Part shown: positions 1 to 23,500 of the stretch, one piece after another
Numbering within the stretch: position 1 is the stretch's first letter
Layout of the letters: every line of letters begins with the position of its first letter
NCBI RefSeq assembly: GCF_902459465.1
Contig: NC_047068.1
Coordinates: 16,081,195-16,145,194 of the forward strand
DNA: 64,000 nt
Direction: 5' to 3'
Origin: Asterias rubens
Taxonomy: Eukaryota > Echinodermata > Asteroidea > Forcipulatida > Asteriidae
The notes under the pieces: generated by a model
What the model saw: the letters and a program-made list of their open reading frames with translations, nothing else
Told to the model about the DNA's origin: nothing
The model's database searches: none
Translations under genes and position numbers: made by a program

Positions 1-287
1 TTGAGTTGTGCGTTGGTTCTCTGCTGTGCCACAAGGGTTTTCCAGACCATCCGGTTTTCCTCCCTCGGGAAAAATCAAACAATCTCGATCTTGGCTGTGC
101 TCCGTGGTCATAATGGGTTGATGTGGCTGACAGCCAAAGGCGCCCTTGCATGCCCGCTTCTCGAACACAATGTAGCCGCGTCCTTCGCAATTCAGCTCTT
201 AGCTGCAAGTAAGGATGATTAGCCCCCAAGTTATTTATATATTTTGAATTAATATCCTTTTTACTGGACAACCAAATGTTTCCTTAC

Positions 288-9611
<9,324 letters not shown>

Positions 9612-10346
9612 ATCTCCGACCTCCGGATAAACCTGTCTTAGTGGCGGGAGATTCTATCCCCCTAGTTTCAGTAACTGGGGCGCTGTACTCTTTTTTTTTG
9701 AAATTTTGTCAATATTATTGTTCGTGCTAGTACGACCGATGATGGAAAAAACAGAGTACAGTGCCCAAGCATGGCCCAAGTTACTGGGTCTACTACCCCC
9801 AGAGATTTTGTCCCCTCAAAAAAAAAAAGGCTAGAAGTTGGTGGCGAGGTCGCAAAATATTTCCCTTGGCAGCTTGGTTGGTGGGCATGGTGGTACTTCT
9901 AGAAACTATAACAATAATAATAATGATAACAATAATAGCCAGTTTTTATATAGCGCTTTCACGCTTACAACGCTTATCAATGCTGATTTTAAAAACGTAG
10001 AGCGTTAAGGAGGCCCAAATATTAGACCCCTTTTTTTAAGGCTCACGTGGGAGCTTAAATATAGTTTCTGTAGAAGTAGGCATGGTGGGTAATAATTCTA
10101 TTGATTGAACTTGAAGACTAACAAAAGTTGAGAAAGTTGAGCAGTAAAATTTTTAACTTATAAAGAGATAAAAACAGCAGTCGGATACGGCAGACTTGCC
10201 AACATTGCTGTCAGACTTGACCCAGTAATCTGGGGGCTCTGTACTCATTTTATTTTTCATTATATTACATTTTTATTTGAGTTTGAAATTAATAATTTTT
10301 TGCATTTTCGTATAAAAATATGTCAACAAATTCAAAATGTTTTGAG

Positions 10347-10862
10347 AGGCAGTGGACACAATGGATGCGTTCGTTTAGCTTCCCTGGGTCGACCCCGGTG
10401 TGCGGCAGGTTTTTTTTCCCAGGACGAACTTGTGCAGATAATTACCCACGTTCGTCCTGGGGAAAAAAAACGCCACACCGGGGTCGACCCAGGGAAGCTA
10501 AACGAACGCACCCTATATATTGGTAATTACTCAAAATAATTATGAGCATAAAACCTTTCTTGGTGACAAGTAATAATGGGGAGAGGTTGATGGTATAAAA
10601 CATTGTGAGAAACAGCTTTCTCTGAAGTGCCATAGTTTTCGAGAAAGAAGTAAATTTCCACAAATTTGATTTCGATACCTCAGATTTAGAACTTGAGGTC
10701 TCGAAATCAACCATCTATCTAAACGCAAACCGCAACTTCGTGTGACAATTCAGACAAGACAACAAGGGAAGGGTGTTTTTTTCTTTCATTGATTTATTAT
10801 TATCTCGCAAGTTCGATGACCGATTGAGGTCAAATTTTCACAGGTTTGTTATCCTATAGACT
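10347..10862 (+). mobile_element. MITE family A, interrupted by MITE B
   Basis: Left end AGGCAGTGGACAC, then a 151-bp insertion (10363-10513), then the A sequence resumes as TTGGTAATTACTCAAAATAA and continues through GAGGTTGATGGTATAAAAC to CACAGGTTTGTTATCC. The right terminal repeat is missing. Confidence 0.85.
10363..10513 (+). mobile_element. MITE family B (151 bp)
   Basis: Nearly its whole length is an inverted repeat: GGATGCGTTCGTTTAGCTTC at the left, GAAGCTAAACGAACGCACCC at the right. Copies at 28004-28236 and 62398-62548; this copy and the last are both exactly 151 bp. Confidence 0.9.
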
Positions 10863-11335
10863 AAATATTAGGAAGCCAAATAAGGTATTAAGGTAAATTA
10901 AGGTATGATATATTGGGAAAATGAGCTTCATTAAATATGGGTATACTTACACAAAATGTTTAGAACTACACATGTTGATTACAATGGAAGCCGCCATCTT
11001 GAAACTGGTACTTTGATTTTGTGGTCTGTCGCCCTCTTGTGATAAACTTTCCTTTTCAACATGACGTTTACAAACTTTTTGCTTTGTGATTCATTTCAAC
11101 TTTGGCGGGGGAGGGGCGACACTACCTCTAGAAACTATAACATTTCATGTTCTTTCGATGACTACTTTTTAAATGAAATTCTGATAGTTTAACTAGTTGG
11201 GCTGAGCTATAAATAAGTGAGCCGAGGCCTGAGTGCATCTTAAGTAGGGAGAAAAAAAAGAGCATCGAGCGAGCTGATAAATTTCAACAGACTCGAGAGC
11301 CCCAAAAGGGTTTCAGCTTGAAGATTTTGTCCTTG

Positions 11336-11450
11336 TGACTCTGTGGTTGTTGACTTCCAACGTTATGTATTTTAGATCACATAGCTTAGATCACATAGCT
11401 TATGTGATCTATGTGAACATAAAGTTGGAAGTCAACAACCCCAGAGTCAA
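11336..11450. repeat. Foldback hairpin
   Basis: TGACTCTGTGGTTGTTGACT pairs with the reverse complement AGTCAACAACCCCAGAGTCA at the far end; the loop holds ATCACATAGCTT repeats that are themselves inverted. Upstream of NAT9. Confidence 0.85.
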
Positions 11451-11915
11451 AATGTTGTCATTAATGCCGAGAGGTGTAGGGACATTTTTTTCAAGAGTGA
11501 TGCTCCGGGACGTTTGGAAAAAAATACTTTGGCGTGTAATGGGTGTTGTTTTAACTTGTATGGGGAATAACTTGACGGGACCAGAATTTCTGGCAGAAAC
11601 TTTCCATATTAAATTGAGCAAAGGATTCAAGTGCAAGAGTCAGGGAACAATTTCCTCTTTAATGTAAAAAGCTGCGAGACTTCAAAGTATTTAGTGGTGT
11701 ATTTATTTAGTATAATATTTATCATTTTGCACTGTATGCTAATGCTATCATTTGCTATATTGCCACCATGCACTGCAGATAATTCTTGCCTTAAAAATAT
11801 CTGAAGGGCGCCACCATGAGGCCGGATGGATCCAATGACTAAATACAACAAAAATGAAAGTCCGTGTCGACTGCTTCAGTTCATGCAATATTTATTCTTA
11901 AAAATTGTTTTAACA

Positions 11916-14900
11916 ATGAGGATAAATGAAAATGTCTTGATAGAGGGAAGCCGTGTTGTGTTTGTACCTTACAAAGAACACCATGTTTTCAGGTAATATC
12001 TGTATTATTGCTTACTTAGCTTACTACATTCATCATGGTTTAGCATTTTATTTTTCAGCATGCAAAAATGCAATAATTTGCAATTTTCTGCATTGCACCT
12101 GCACTGGGCATTGATATATTGATCAAGGCCAAACGTAAGATCAATTGCTCCATGGATCAACATAACTTACACAAATTTGGGATAATTTTCCGCACGTCGC
12201 CACCAATTTATCCGCCGTTAATTAACTCCAAAACCACTGAATTTGTGTCTTGAATACATAAAAGAAAGAATACATTTTACAGAAATGTTACTACTTTTAC
12301 TAGGCCTACATGTAATTTCTTTGATTTTGTTTGCACAAACATAATGTTTACTGTTAGGTCCAACACTAGTGTGGCTTGTGAAATTTCGACATACTGAATT
12401 ATCGAATCCCCCTGCCAGCCTAATTTGCTATCTCACAATGGGGATTTTCCGATTGATTGGAATTCCGTTAAATCATTGGTAATATCTCTGAAAATCAGGA
12501 TAATTCAGGCAAGAGTACATATCACAGTGTTTGTGCTCGTTCAAACAAGTGTGTTCCATAAATGAAAAGGTTTATTTTTTTGATGACATGTTTTTAAACT
12601 TTATCCCCAGATACAATGACTGGATGCAGTCCGAAGTGTTGCAACAATTGACAGCGTCTGAGCCCCTGACTCTTGCAGAGGAATATGAAATGCAAAAGAG
12701 CTGGCACCTCGATGAAAAAAGTGACTATTCCCCTTAAATACACAATCTTTCCTTTAGCCTACAGCTACGGCTACGATAGTTGCGATAACGTAACCCTCCT
12801 CCTCCTGGCGGCCGTCGGGAGGAGGGTTACATTATCACAACTACAGCTACGGCTACGGCTACGGCTGTTGCTTAAGTGTTGCTTAGGATGTCCTGTACCT
12901 CAACGCATGATGGCGCAGAAATCTAGCTATTGCACTTCTATAAAAAATGCTATACGCAAAATGTATGGCTTATAAGAAGTTAGTTTAAACTCAAAAGTGG
13001 CGCTCTGCATCAAATACTGATGGTTATATGCGTTGTTATCACATACGCGTTCCTGAAATATCCAAAAATATAGCACGTCTGGGTCCCAAATCCAACTCGG
13101 CCTTCAGCTGCATGGGCAAAACAGCCTTCGTCCTTGTTGGATATGGGTCGCAGAAGCATATACATTTAAACATACTCCACCACTAGCGCTAGTGTGATAA
13201 CTTATAATGTACAACAACAAAAACAGGTCATCAGTAACTTGTTTTTCTGAAAGTTATGGTTGGGTGAGCTGTAAAGATATTACTAATATATTTTTTTAAT
13301 ATACTTATTTTCACAGAGTGCACATTTATTCTTCTTGAGAAAGACAAATGGCAAACTCCCGAGTGTCCAGAAACAGGTTCGTAAAGACAACAGGTTTATA
13401 AGTTAAAAGGAGTGTGACTAGCAATGAAACACAGTTTTTTCTTTTTTGTATAAAAAATTGTAAATTTGCTTTGGGGATAATAAAATTACTAGGTTTTACA
13501 CCAATGTGTGTAAAGCAAAAAAGAAAAAGAAAAAAGAGTGCTCTGGTAGAGTGCAAGGGTCGTGGATTCAAATCCCACTCAAGTAAAAGGCTTATATTAC
13601 ATAGTGTTTTTTGATCCCGCAGAACTCAGGAAAGAACTGAATAATGAGTGCTATACATACATCGGTGTATGTGTAAAACCAAATAATACATGTTAAATTT
13701 GCATCTGGGATAAAGAATATTCTTTGCAATGCAAATTTAACATGTATTAAATGATTGCGGTACCCGCTGCTAGGATATAGGATGTGCCTCTAGCTACCAG
13801 GCATTCTTGGTAAAGACATCTGCTTAAATGGCAAAGTTTGTTCGCAGGACTTGGGAAAGTACAGAACACACATCGGTGTCAAAATAAAATGATTTAATTT
13901 ATTGATAATTGCCTGTTGTTGATCATTGTGCACTTTCTCTTAAAAGCATGCAACTTGGCACATGGTTAAAGTAACGCAATACACAAATTTTAGTCCAGGG
14001 GCCACCAGTAATTGCCCCTCATATGGCAGCCATCTTGGATTTCAAAATAGCGGCCATTTTTTGACTGTTTGGTTAAATATCTCCTTATCTAGTACAGATA
14101 TCGAGACTGTACTTCAAACTCATCGGGATATTCAGTGTTATTGGATGCTGGCTACAGGAAGTCAACTTGTCGTTCATCTGTATTTGTACGACTGCTCCAA
14201 ATCCTCAGTAATTCTTGCCCAAAATGGTTCAAATCTAACGTTTTGTTTTGCCCTTTCTTTACATCGATGTAGATTGCATGTGCGGTGATGTTAATCTCTA
14301 CTGCATTGATTCAGACGATGACGTCCATACAGCGGAGATAGAAATCATGATTGCAGGTAACCTTCTTAATTTCGTTGAGGGTTTTTTTTAGCACTGAAGA
14401 TGGTGTAGATAAAAACAGCCCAAAGAGACTCTGACGTGAGCAGAAAATGTCGATACCGAAAGATTTCAGGAAATCAATGACAAAACCATGGACATTTTGA
14501 CTGGTAATTCTTTTTTTACTGAACCAAGTTTGTTCTCTTAGATTTTGTTTGCTTGCTTGCTTTTTGTATAGCTCTTTGGAAATTGCTTGCTTTATTTGTT
14601 TTATTATTACTATAATATATTTCTGGTAATGAAACAAGGAGGCCTCAAGTGAAGTTAATCACTGTAGCACCTGAGCCCCTTAGGCTTGGGCAAAGTATAT
14701 GAACTTTTCTAGGGCTGAGAGCTTTATTGCCCAAAGCCGAACTGTTTTTACTATTTTTGTTTGTTTTACAGATATGTCATGTAGAAGGAAGGGAATTGGA
14801 CAGGAAGCTCTACTTCTAATGATGCAGTTTGGTAAGAGTTTAACATGTGAATGTTATTTTCTTTGAAAGAAAATTGTTAAAGATTCCGACAAAAGCTTAT

Positions 14901-15720
14901 TATTTAGTTTTTAATTAACACACATTTGTCATTTGTCATTTGTGCCATTTGTGAGGGGACTTTGTCCTCCGGGTGAGACATTAAGCCCTAGGTCCCATGT
15001 ACTAAGGATGGTAGCGGCAGGTAAAAAGTCCCAGAACACTTTTCATGTTGGGATTTTATAACCCCTGTCATGCCTGTGTTTCTGTTTCACATTATAGCAA
15101 GCACCCTTCTTTTAACAGGTATCCTCAGGGTTGCGAGCTACACTGAGTTACTTAATTAGTGCACTTATGAGGATCCTTTACCAGAAGAACATTATAATAA
15201 TTTTGTTTATTATATTTTTATTCCAGGGGTGACTAAACTCCAGATGTGCAGATTTGTAGCCAAGATAGGGCTCCAAAATGAGCCCAGTCTGGCCCTTTTC
15301 AAGAGGCTTGGGTTCCAAGAAGTAAGTTCCAGTTTCTGTTGCTTAGAGACAAAGTACAAGGTTTATAGTTACCAAAAATAAGTTTAATTGTTCCAATCTG
15401 ATAGCTTATACTGTCAAAGTCTAGAAAAGTATAATCTGGAAACCCCTCAAAGATCACTTTTAAAGATAGAGTCAAGGTTTGTTTGGTCAAGGTAGTGCTG
15501 ATTTTGAACTCTGTGCTTCGGTACAAACTCATGTTCTTTCAAATAACATGGTTAATGAGTTACTGTATCATAATATAATGTTACTATTTTATTTTAGGAG
15601 TCTGTGAGTGAAGTTTTTCAAGAGATGACCTTGCACCTGGACATAACAGAAGACGTCAGGAGTGAACTGAATACAAAAACTATACATATGGAATGCAAAG
15701 TCTACGAACCCAAAAGGTGA
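11916..15720 (+). CDS. NAT9: N-acetyltransferase 9-like protein (GNAT family)
   Basis: Predicted acetyl-CoA-dependent N-acetyltransferase; fly NAT9 has been linked to microtubule stability. Exons: 11916-11992, 12611-12720, 13317-13376, 14273-14356, 14772-14831, 15227-15321, 15598-15720. The total is 609 nt, giving 202 aa; human NAT9 is about 207. Landmarks: start MRINENVLIEGSRVVFVPY; exon 2 WMQSEVLQQLTASEPLTL; exon 3 CTFILLEKDKW; exon 4 CGDVNLYC; exon 5 the acetyl-CoA loop R115-x-x-G118-x-G120; exon 6 AKIGLQNEPSLALFKRLGF; exon 7 VFQEMTLHL. All junctions are GT-AG and phase-consistent. Exon 3 (60 nt) and exon 5 (60 nt) are easy to miss. The start is the ATG at 11916, matching the usual NAT9 N-terminus. 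A possible poly(A) signal (AATAAA) lies near 16033. Confidence 0.93.
12755..12935 (+). repeat. Foldback repeat in NAT9 intron 2
   Basis: GTAACCCTCCTCC at 12790 faces GGAGGAGGGTTAC at 12818, inside larger CAGCTACGGCTACG repeats. Begins about 35 bp after the exon 2 donor. Confidence 0.75.
13685..13749. repeat. Palindrome in NAT9 intron 3
   Basis: AATACATGTTAAATTTGCAT at the left and ATGCAAATTTAACATGTATT at the right are exact inverted 20-mers about 25 bp apart. Confidence 0.9.
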
Positions 15721-18700
15721 TGATGAGGTGCTCCACACACAATGCTTGGGTCAAGCCAGATTTCAACTCCAAGTCAAACACATCATCACTTTTGGGTCAA
15801 AAAGTAAAATAATTGCAAAAATTATAATTGTTAAATGATTTCTTTCAACACAACACCCCTCCAGCTATGAAATGGTAAAGCCTTCCGCCGCCCTCGGGTA
15901 AACAACTCCGTATAAGGGAATGCTGTGCGCGTATCGCGTGATGTGGCACAACTGTTTCAGCCGTTGCTCTCGACCAATAGGACTAAAGAAACTGTCTTAT
16001 AAGAACAGGTGCAAGGTCGTGTGTCACGCCCATGAATAAACACTTTTACCGGTCATAAACAAAGGTTTATACACACCCACCTGATGCGCTCTCCACCAAT
16101 GGACCGTTCCGGCTTTCCACTAAGCTCCGCCCCCAGCACACGTGAGCAAGACACGTGTAGGAACATGTAGGAACACTCCCAATGACATTCTGCACGATTC
16201 TGCCGCGCATGACCGAGTTTGTCCGACCACAATCATTGCTGTGATTGGTCAAATGGGTGAACGCGCACAGTTTGATTGATAGGCCGGATCGGTCCATAGG
16301 AATAGCGAAACTGTCTGAGGTATTTATGAATTATGGTTTATAGTATGCATTCCTCTTCGGAAAAAGAAACAAACTACTCCGTAAATGTATCTTTCCAGTA
16401 AGTAGTAAAGTTTATTACAAATTTCTGTCATCATGCATAATGTATGTTCCTATAAGGAGCAATGACTAGTTAAAAATTTAAATCACAGATCTGTATGAAA
16501 ATATTACTGAACTGTTCAAAGACCTAGTGATACTGCAATTTATACATATATATAGACCCCCCTGGATGAACCGATGTCAAAAAGATTCTACATCTCTAGG
16601 GGGTCAGCTTCATCTTGCAGGTAACTGAAAGAGCAGTGCTATACCCAAACAGGAAATCCCCAAACCCCCTAGCTCCTAGTTTTCAGTGATTTCTGCTTGG
16701 GCCTAAATTTCAAAACAAAATACTTTGATGTGTTAGATTGTGTTGGTCTTGGGTGCAATCAGATAGTTTGTTATGAAGAGTAATGGTGTGTTGACCCGTT
16801 AGTATTTCAAGCTACTTTATATACCATACACAGATCATTCTCATTTGGTTGGTGGAACACGCATCATGTGTCATCCATTATGTTGCCATTATACATTTAC
16901 TGCTGCGTCCAAATATGCATATTTGTTTGACCCACGGGCAGCACCATTTCCAAACCAATCATTCCCGCCGATTTATTCAAACGAGGCAAGGTCCTGTCAT
17001 GGCGGACAAGGATGATGTAAACATGTTTATTCTGAAAATATTTCAAATGTAAAGGATCTGTGTGTTACATAAAACAAAAATAATGAATGCAAATCGTTGG
17101 TTCATTGTCACAGAATATAATCGCTCTGTGAAATCTAGGTTGTTCCATTAACAGTCTGCAACAATGCACTCGAATGCATCCAACATTTGTACAATATTGC
17201 ACCTGTTATCCCACTAACATTACAATAATAGAATGCAAGACTTTTGGTCTTGGTCTAACGAAATCTTTTGTCTTCTCACAAAGTACAATTTGAAAACCCA
17301 TCGCAAAATTTGAAAAGTTTGTCTAGTGTACGACTTTTCACCTTTCTTCCCGACAAATTTTGAAGGCTAAAACAATTTGTCCAAAACTCTTCTTGAAAAT
17401 CGAGGTAAATACAACATCATCTATTTCAACCGGATCTTTATGCTGCCGGTTTCTAGCACCCTTGCCAAACAACTCAAATTTACATAGATTTCACAAAAAA
17501 TAAAATTTCACCGAATTATTACAACGTATAGTCTGAAAGACATGCATTTATCTGTAATGTTTTCATATAAAAAAATGTTAGAAACAATCTAGATCTGTTT
17601 TGTGAAAATGCAGACGAAACTAATTGGTTGTATTTGCTCAATTTGTCCAAGTTCAGAATATGCTAAATAGAGAAACTGAAATGCAAACATTTGTTGGCTT
17701 TGTTATGGTTTGATGGTTGAAAATGAATCATTCTAAATACAGATGAAACGTTTTAAAAAAACGTTACATGACCTCTCTGAGCTCCTCGTCTCCTGATATG
17801 CACGAGGGTAAACAAAAACAAAGCTAGACTGAAACCAACATTGAAAAATACTAATAAATTCAACAAAATATTTTCAATGATCATGAAATAAATAAAACAC
17901 ATGTATATATTTTTAAGAAAATATTTTTTTCAAGAAAAGTGGACATCTTGCACATCTCGCACAATTACCAAAGGTGTCCAGTGTCGTTAACCATCAGACA
18001 GATTGAACAAATAAAGATTTCAAATTAATTATTAGCAACTGCAATGACCGGTATGGTATAAACATGCAATGTAACAAGTTTTTGCTGCAGGCAATCCCCC
18101 ATGAATTTCATGACCTGCACTTATTTTTCAATCTATACAGCTTTCAAAACATGTCTTGCATGATCTAGGCTGTGCCCTTTCTCGTGTCTTTTGCCGATAA
18201 AGAAGCGAGAAAAAACTCAAACTTTAATAAATCTCTGATTCTCGTGTACATATTTAAATCTGTACAAAAATTGCATGGATATACAAGATGGTGAAATTCA
18301 ATTAATCAATTAAAATGACATCCCTTAGTTTTATTCTACTCTCAATTATATAAACTTGCATAATTATTTGTTCGGAGTTATCTTAAGTAGTTACATTTGT
18401 TTTTATTTTATTATCATTACAAATAGTATTCTATTACCGTGAAATATAAACAATAATATTATACATTGTAAAACTGGAGACATTTGTGTGGAATTAGAAA
18501 AATATAACAAAGGTGAAAAAATATATTATATGCAGCTTTCCTGCTGTTTGTTTATATTTGTTGTTGTTTTTGTATAAAGCCCTCTAAGCAAACATTGAGT
18601 GGGCCACCACAAGTCATAAGAATGTAAACTTACAGTAATATTTGGCTGGTAACCTGTTCCTGTTAAGCAATACTCTTCTGTGCTTAGCACATTTTTGTGC

Positions 18701-20514
18701 TTACAGGCTTTATGAAATTGGCCCCTGGATACTGCAAGCAATGATTTATAAGCAGTTATAGATCTTTATCACGGTGTGGCCATCTTGATTTTACGAATAT
18801 ATTAAATCCAGTTTAGTATTTGGGTGTTGACACATCATTGTAAAATCACTTCTTTCTAAAAAAAACAAACACACAAACAAAACTCGAGTTGTCTACATGG
18901 TCTAAGGTTAGTCCCCCAAAAATTCCTATACCAAAATAAAAAAAAAAAAAAAATCTTCAGATTTTTAAGATTATGTGTTTTACAAATAATATAGAAAAAG
19001 CCAGAGAGGTTAAGGTCTCGCAACAATTATGGAAATTTCCACAAAAATCTAGTCCTGCTGGGGCTGCCTACTTCTCAAGTTGAAATTGTGGTTATAAAAT
19101 CTGCACAATGCTGCTGCTACAACAACAAATTCCATTAAGTTTTAGGAATGTTTCTTATGAGTTAATTTTTCCTCCCTCATTCTGGAGAAGTTCATGAAGA
19201 ACCTTTTTTTATTTTTTATTTAAAAATGCAGTTGTTATGTGCTTTTAAACACTGCATCATAGCACCTGTTACTAATCATGTTCATTGGGCGTTCCTAAAA
19301 CCATCTCAACCCCTTTGGAGTATGCAGCATCGGCAACAAATGGTGGGCACACATTGCTAACGCTAACACACCATCACACTACGAGGTTATGATTTATAAG
19401 CAGTTATAGATCTATATCACGGTGTGGTCATCTTGATTTTACTTCATTCCAACTCATTGTAACCAATCTGAGGCTGGACGAAATAATGGTCTGGTGCCAT
19501 GTTTGCGCACTATATGTTAGCATTCATTACCGTTATGGAAACAGGTAACATAATCAAGATGGTGACAGCGTGATGAAGGTTTTTTGTCAGGTTACAGGCT
19601 TAAGGACGCGAGGGTAGTGTCCTGATCAGGGGTGCGTTCCACTCGCGCAAACGTTGCCAACAGTTGCGCACGTTCGCCAACAATTTCAAGTGGAACGAGT
19701 TGTTCGCTGCCACCGTTGGCGAACGTTGGCAACTTTAGGCGAACATACTTCGGAGGTGTTGGCGAGTGGTTTTTAAAATGGCGGACAAGCATACGGTATT
19801 ATTTCTTTGTCACAAACATAATTACATTGTATTTTCGGTGGATGCAGATTTGGAATAACAAAGTTAATTAGTTGATGTAATGGTGTCAAAAAGAGGACTA
19901 TTGCAGCAAAAACAAAGTAAAAAAAAAATACGTATGGTGCGCGCCATCTTCATTTCAGGGCGCCGCCATGTTGACATCGCGTATACGTACCAATCGTTCA
20001 AAAGCCAACAAAACGTTTGCGCGAACAGTTGCGAGTTGTTTGCGCGAGTGGAACGCACCCCCGGATTCAAACAATCTCTCTGATGACTCGGTCACCAGGT
20101 ATTGAGTTTGATGCTCTGAATCACCCGACCATGGCCCACTATAATTTGTATAAAAAAGTCCTATTCACTACATAATGTTTATTTATTGTATGCACACAGA
20201 AAGCTGCCAATGATGGCTTGCAAAACACAAGCATTTTGCGATGAAGAAATACTGAATTATCCAAATGTCTTATTGCATAATAATTAGTTTTGTGTTTGAA
20301 CAAAAACAAATTGACTGGAGCGGGATTTGAACCAACGACCTCCAGATTAACGTACTTGAGCTATCTAGCCTTAAGTTGGCAGTCTCCCTATCAGTCAATG
20401 TCTTTAATCAGGGTGACCAGTATATAATTTACTTCATATTTACTTCAATCCAGACAGTTATTATCTAGTTTATTTTAAGACTATGTAAAAAATGCTGGTC
20501 TTGGAAGCACACCC
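15721..20514. other. Tail-to-tail spacer between NAT9 and ADAP
   Basis: No exon recognised. Contents: GC-richer repeated DNA at 15880-16330 (ACCAATAGGACTAAAGAAACTG-like pieces), AT-rich sequence 16400-18500 with a MITE A end at 17963-17990, a MITE C fragment 18610-18726, a direct repeat GATTTATAAGCAGTTATAGA at 18742 and 19389, MITE G 19629-20061, and a tRNA-like SINE piece 20320-20385. Confidence 0.6.
19629..20061 (+). mobile_element. MITE family G (433 bp)
   Basis: Ends GGGGTGCGTTCCACTCGCGC and GCGCGAGTGGAACGCACCCC are inverted repeats, with GTTTGCGCGAACAGTTGCG subterminal repeats. The interior is non-coding. Confidence 0.88.
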
Positions 20515-23500
20515 TTAAGCTTGAATGCCGATCTCCCTGTTGATGGCGAGCATCCAATCTCCGCGTTCCGTTTTCGTCTCGGCTGAGAAGAAGAAATCCC
20601 GTCCGGGCGTCTTCAAGGTGAAGGCGAAGCCTTGTTCAAGCTTGCCTGGGGGCACACCATCGATACACTTGTACTCCTTTGTGTTCATTAGCTTCACTGT
20701 TTTCTTGCAGACGTCATCCTGTGAGGTCATAAAGGTCAAAGGTCATAGTTAGAATGGTAAGAGCAACAACTACCAAATGATAGAACTATAGGCCCTAATG
20801 AGTTCAGCTAAGGTTATGTATTTAATTTATTTGATTTAATTTATTTATCTTATTACACAACCATTAGCTACAATAACTGGACGATTAGGAAGCGAATGGT
20901 ACAGTTTTAGAAAAACCCAAAATGGGGTAAACCCAGGTAATCAGGGACTAAAACCCAATCCAAAGAAAAGGCTTCTGGTCTAAAGTGGGATTTGAACAGT
21001 GGTTCACAGAGGTGGAAGACAGGGAACGAAATCACTAAGCCAACCTGATCCCAAATCCATAATATACAAATCCATTAAAGACATTAATTCGCATCTTATA
21101 GCTATCATTGCTTTGATGCTGCTATAATAATATAATCATACAATTACATGCATTTATAATGGGTGCCATCTATGTACCTAGTGTACAGACCCTATTGCAA
21201 GGCACAGCACATAAAATACATTACAAGCAACAAACGAGCAAATATACAAATCTACAAGAGAAATAATAATACTAATAGAGAAATATACAAATTATAAAGT
21301 CAACAAATCGAAACACATCCTTATTATTCATTATGATACAAGCTTAGGTGGAATACAGAAACAATAATCGCTTCTGCGTCCCATAACCACACACAAACAA
21401 TGGACCCTTTTCATGAATAGGCTAGTTACATTTACGCTCGCGTACAGACCTTATTGGTTGGCAAACACCAAAGAGTTGTGCACTAAGCAGACGCGCAATC
21501 GCATCTGCCTGCGCGTCTGCCTCACATGGCAATTCGCTGTGTACACAACAGCGCAATGTTCCCTCATTTTTGCCAACCCAAATTTTAGTGCGCACGCGCT
21601 ATGTGCAATTTCCATATTTTACGAAAAGGGTCCATTATGAATCATTGACAAACATGGCTCTAAAATGTAGGGGAAACCTACAAGACTGCAGAGCCTGTAG
21701 CTCAAAACCTTTACCTGGACAAAAGTTATTATACAATAAAAATGAGTTGAACAAGCACATTTGTCTTATGTGAAAGTGTACTTTAATCGAGGCTCACACA
21801 CAATGTCTTGACACATTAGAGAGTGCTCGTTTGTCAAAGGACAACAATGGAGTGTCATATACATTAACATCACTCAACAGAGTTGAATATTATTAATCAG
21901 ATTCATAGTAAACCATTTTTCAAAAAGATCTTACACAATTCAACTCAATTCTAAGCAACGTTTGTTTACACATATCATCATCAAGGGGGGAAAAAGTACA
22001 GTCAATAATATAAAAGTAGAGGGACATTCCAAAAAGCGGGGGCAAGTTAAGCAACAGCCTACAAATTGAAACAAAACAATAGCTTTACTATAGACAAATG
22101 AACACCTTCATGTACACCAAGTAACAATAAAAATGAGGTTTTTAATATTCCATTGATAAACACAAGACAGTCGGACGGACAAGTCCAGCCTTAAGTTTAC
22201 TGGCCTGACGCAAAAATCAGGCCTCGGACCTGCGGTCCAATGTTTATTTCGAGCCCTACCCATTCCTCTTCTTTGGCCTACTTACCAATGGCATCTCGTA
22301 GTAAGTGATCCGCTTGTAGGTGAGGACCACCCAGCGTTTCCTGAAGGCTTCGTTCCCCTTGGAGCCTGTCTTATGCAGCCAGCCTTCCTTCAATATATCC
22401 CCTCTATCAAGGATCTGGTTGACCTGTGAATCAAACCATTAATGATAATAATAATAATAATATTTATTATTTAAAAAAAGCCTTCCAGATCACAGACATC
22501 ACAAAGCGCTGTAGATAGATAGATAGATAAAATGGTTTATTAATAAACTGACCTCGCAGCACAAAGGCTGAATTACAACAATTTTACATAAATTTAAAAT
22601 GTGAAATTAAATAGAAGGCAAATTGGTAATTAACAATATAAAAAAATATGTTAAATAGTTAAGCCACTCACCTAAATTTACACCTTGAAAATTGCACATT
22701 GAAAGTGAATTACTTTTACTCAAAAATGGTGTGACAATACAACAAAACAACAGACAAGAATTGAACCCATTAAAACCATTAAAATAAAGACAATTTTGAA
22801 GAAAAAAAAAGTAGGTGTGTATTTCATACTATTCTCAAAAAATAACATACATACAAAATATAACATCATCATCATACATCATCATTACATAGATTAGCAA
22901 AATGATAAGCACAGAAGTTGGAAGGGGGGGCGAAGTTAATCTATGTAGACCAAAATAAAGAGAGTATGAGGCTGTCAGATTAAAACTCTTGCTCATCTTA
23001 ATTCCACAGTTTTGATTTCTTCTCTCTTTTGCCGTTTCCTAAAGCGCTCTGAGAATCACGTGTAATTTCGCTATGTAAAAAGTAAATTTTGTTAGTATTA
23101 TATAAGTATCATTATTATTATTACTTTAGATATAATAAGTTGACTTATTTCAACATTGAGAGGGCAAGGCCATTTTCATTCTAGAAAGGGCACTTTCACT
23201 TTCAGTTATGGGTACTTCCATCGTTGTTCTATTATTACCTTTTCTGAAGAAATCCTCTGTGGGGTACCACTAAAAAAAGAAAAACCTAGTGGGGTAGCAT
23301 TGTTCCATTAAGTAAAGTACCCCGCAAGTTTGCAAGTGTGAGGGCACAAAGGTCTAACCAAACCAAATAATACCCAACAGCAAAAAAGTTAGCTGAATCT
23401 GAAAAGCCCATTCTATCCCTCCCTTGAAAATATAAATAGCAAGATTGCACAAACCTCTTCGTCAGTTCGACCAGCAGGGAACGCCACCATCAGACGGTTG

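Larger units (their letters stand above)
9612..11915. other. Head-to-head spacer between YARS2 and NAT9
   Basis: No coding exon recognised. It must hold the promoters of both divergent genes, but no clear TATA box or initiator was picked out. Contents: GTACTCTGTTTT-type inverted repeat pieces (9660-9800 and 10200-10245), a retroelement tail (9905-10005), MITE A with nested MITE B (10347-10862), and the hairpin at 11336-11450. Confidence 0.6.
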
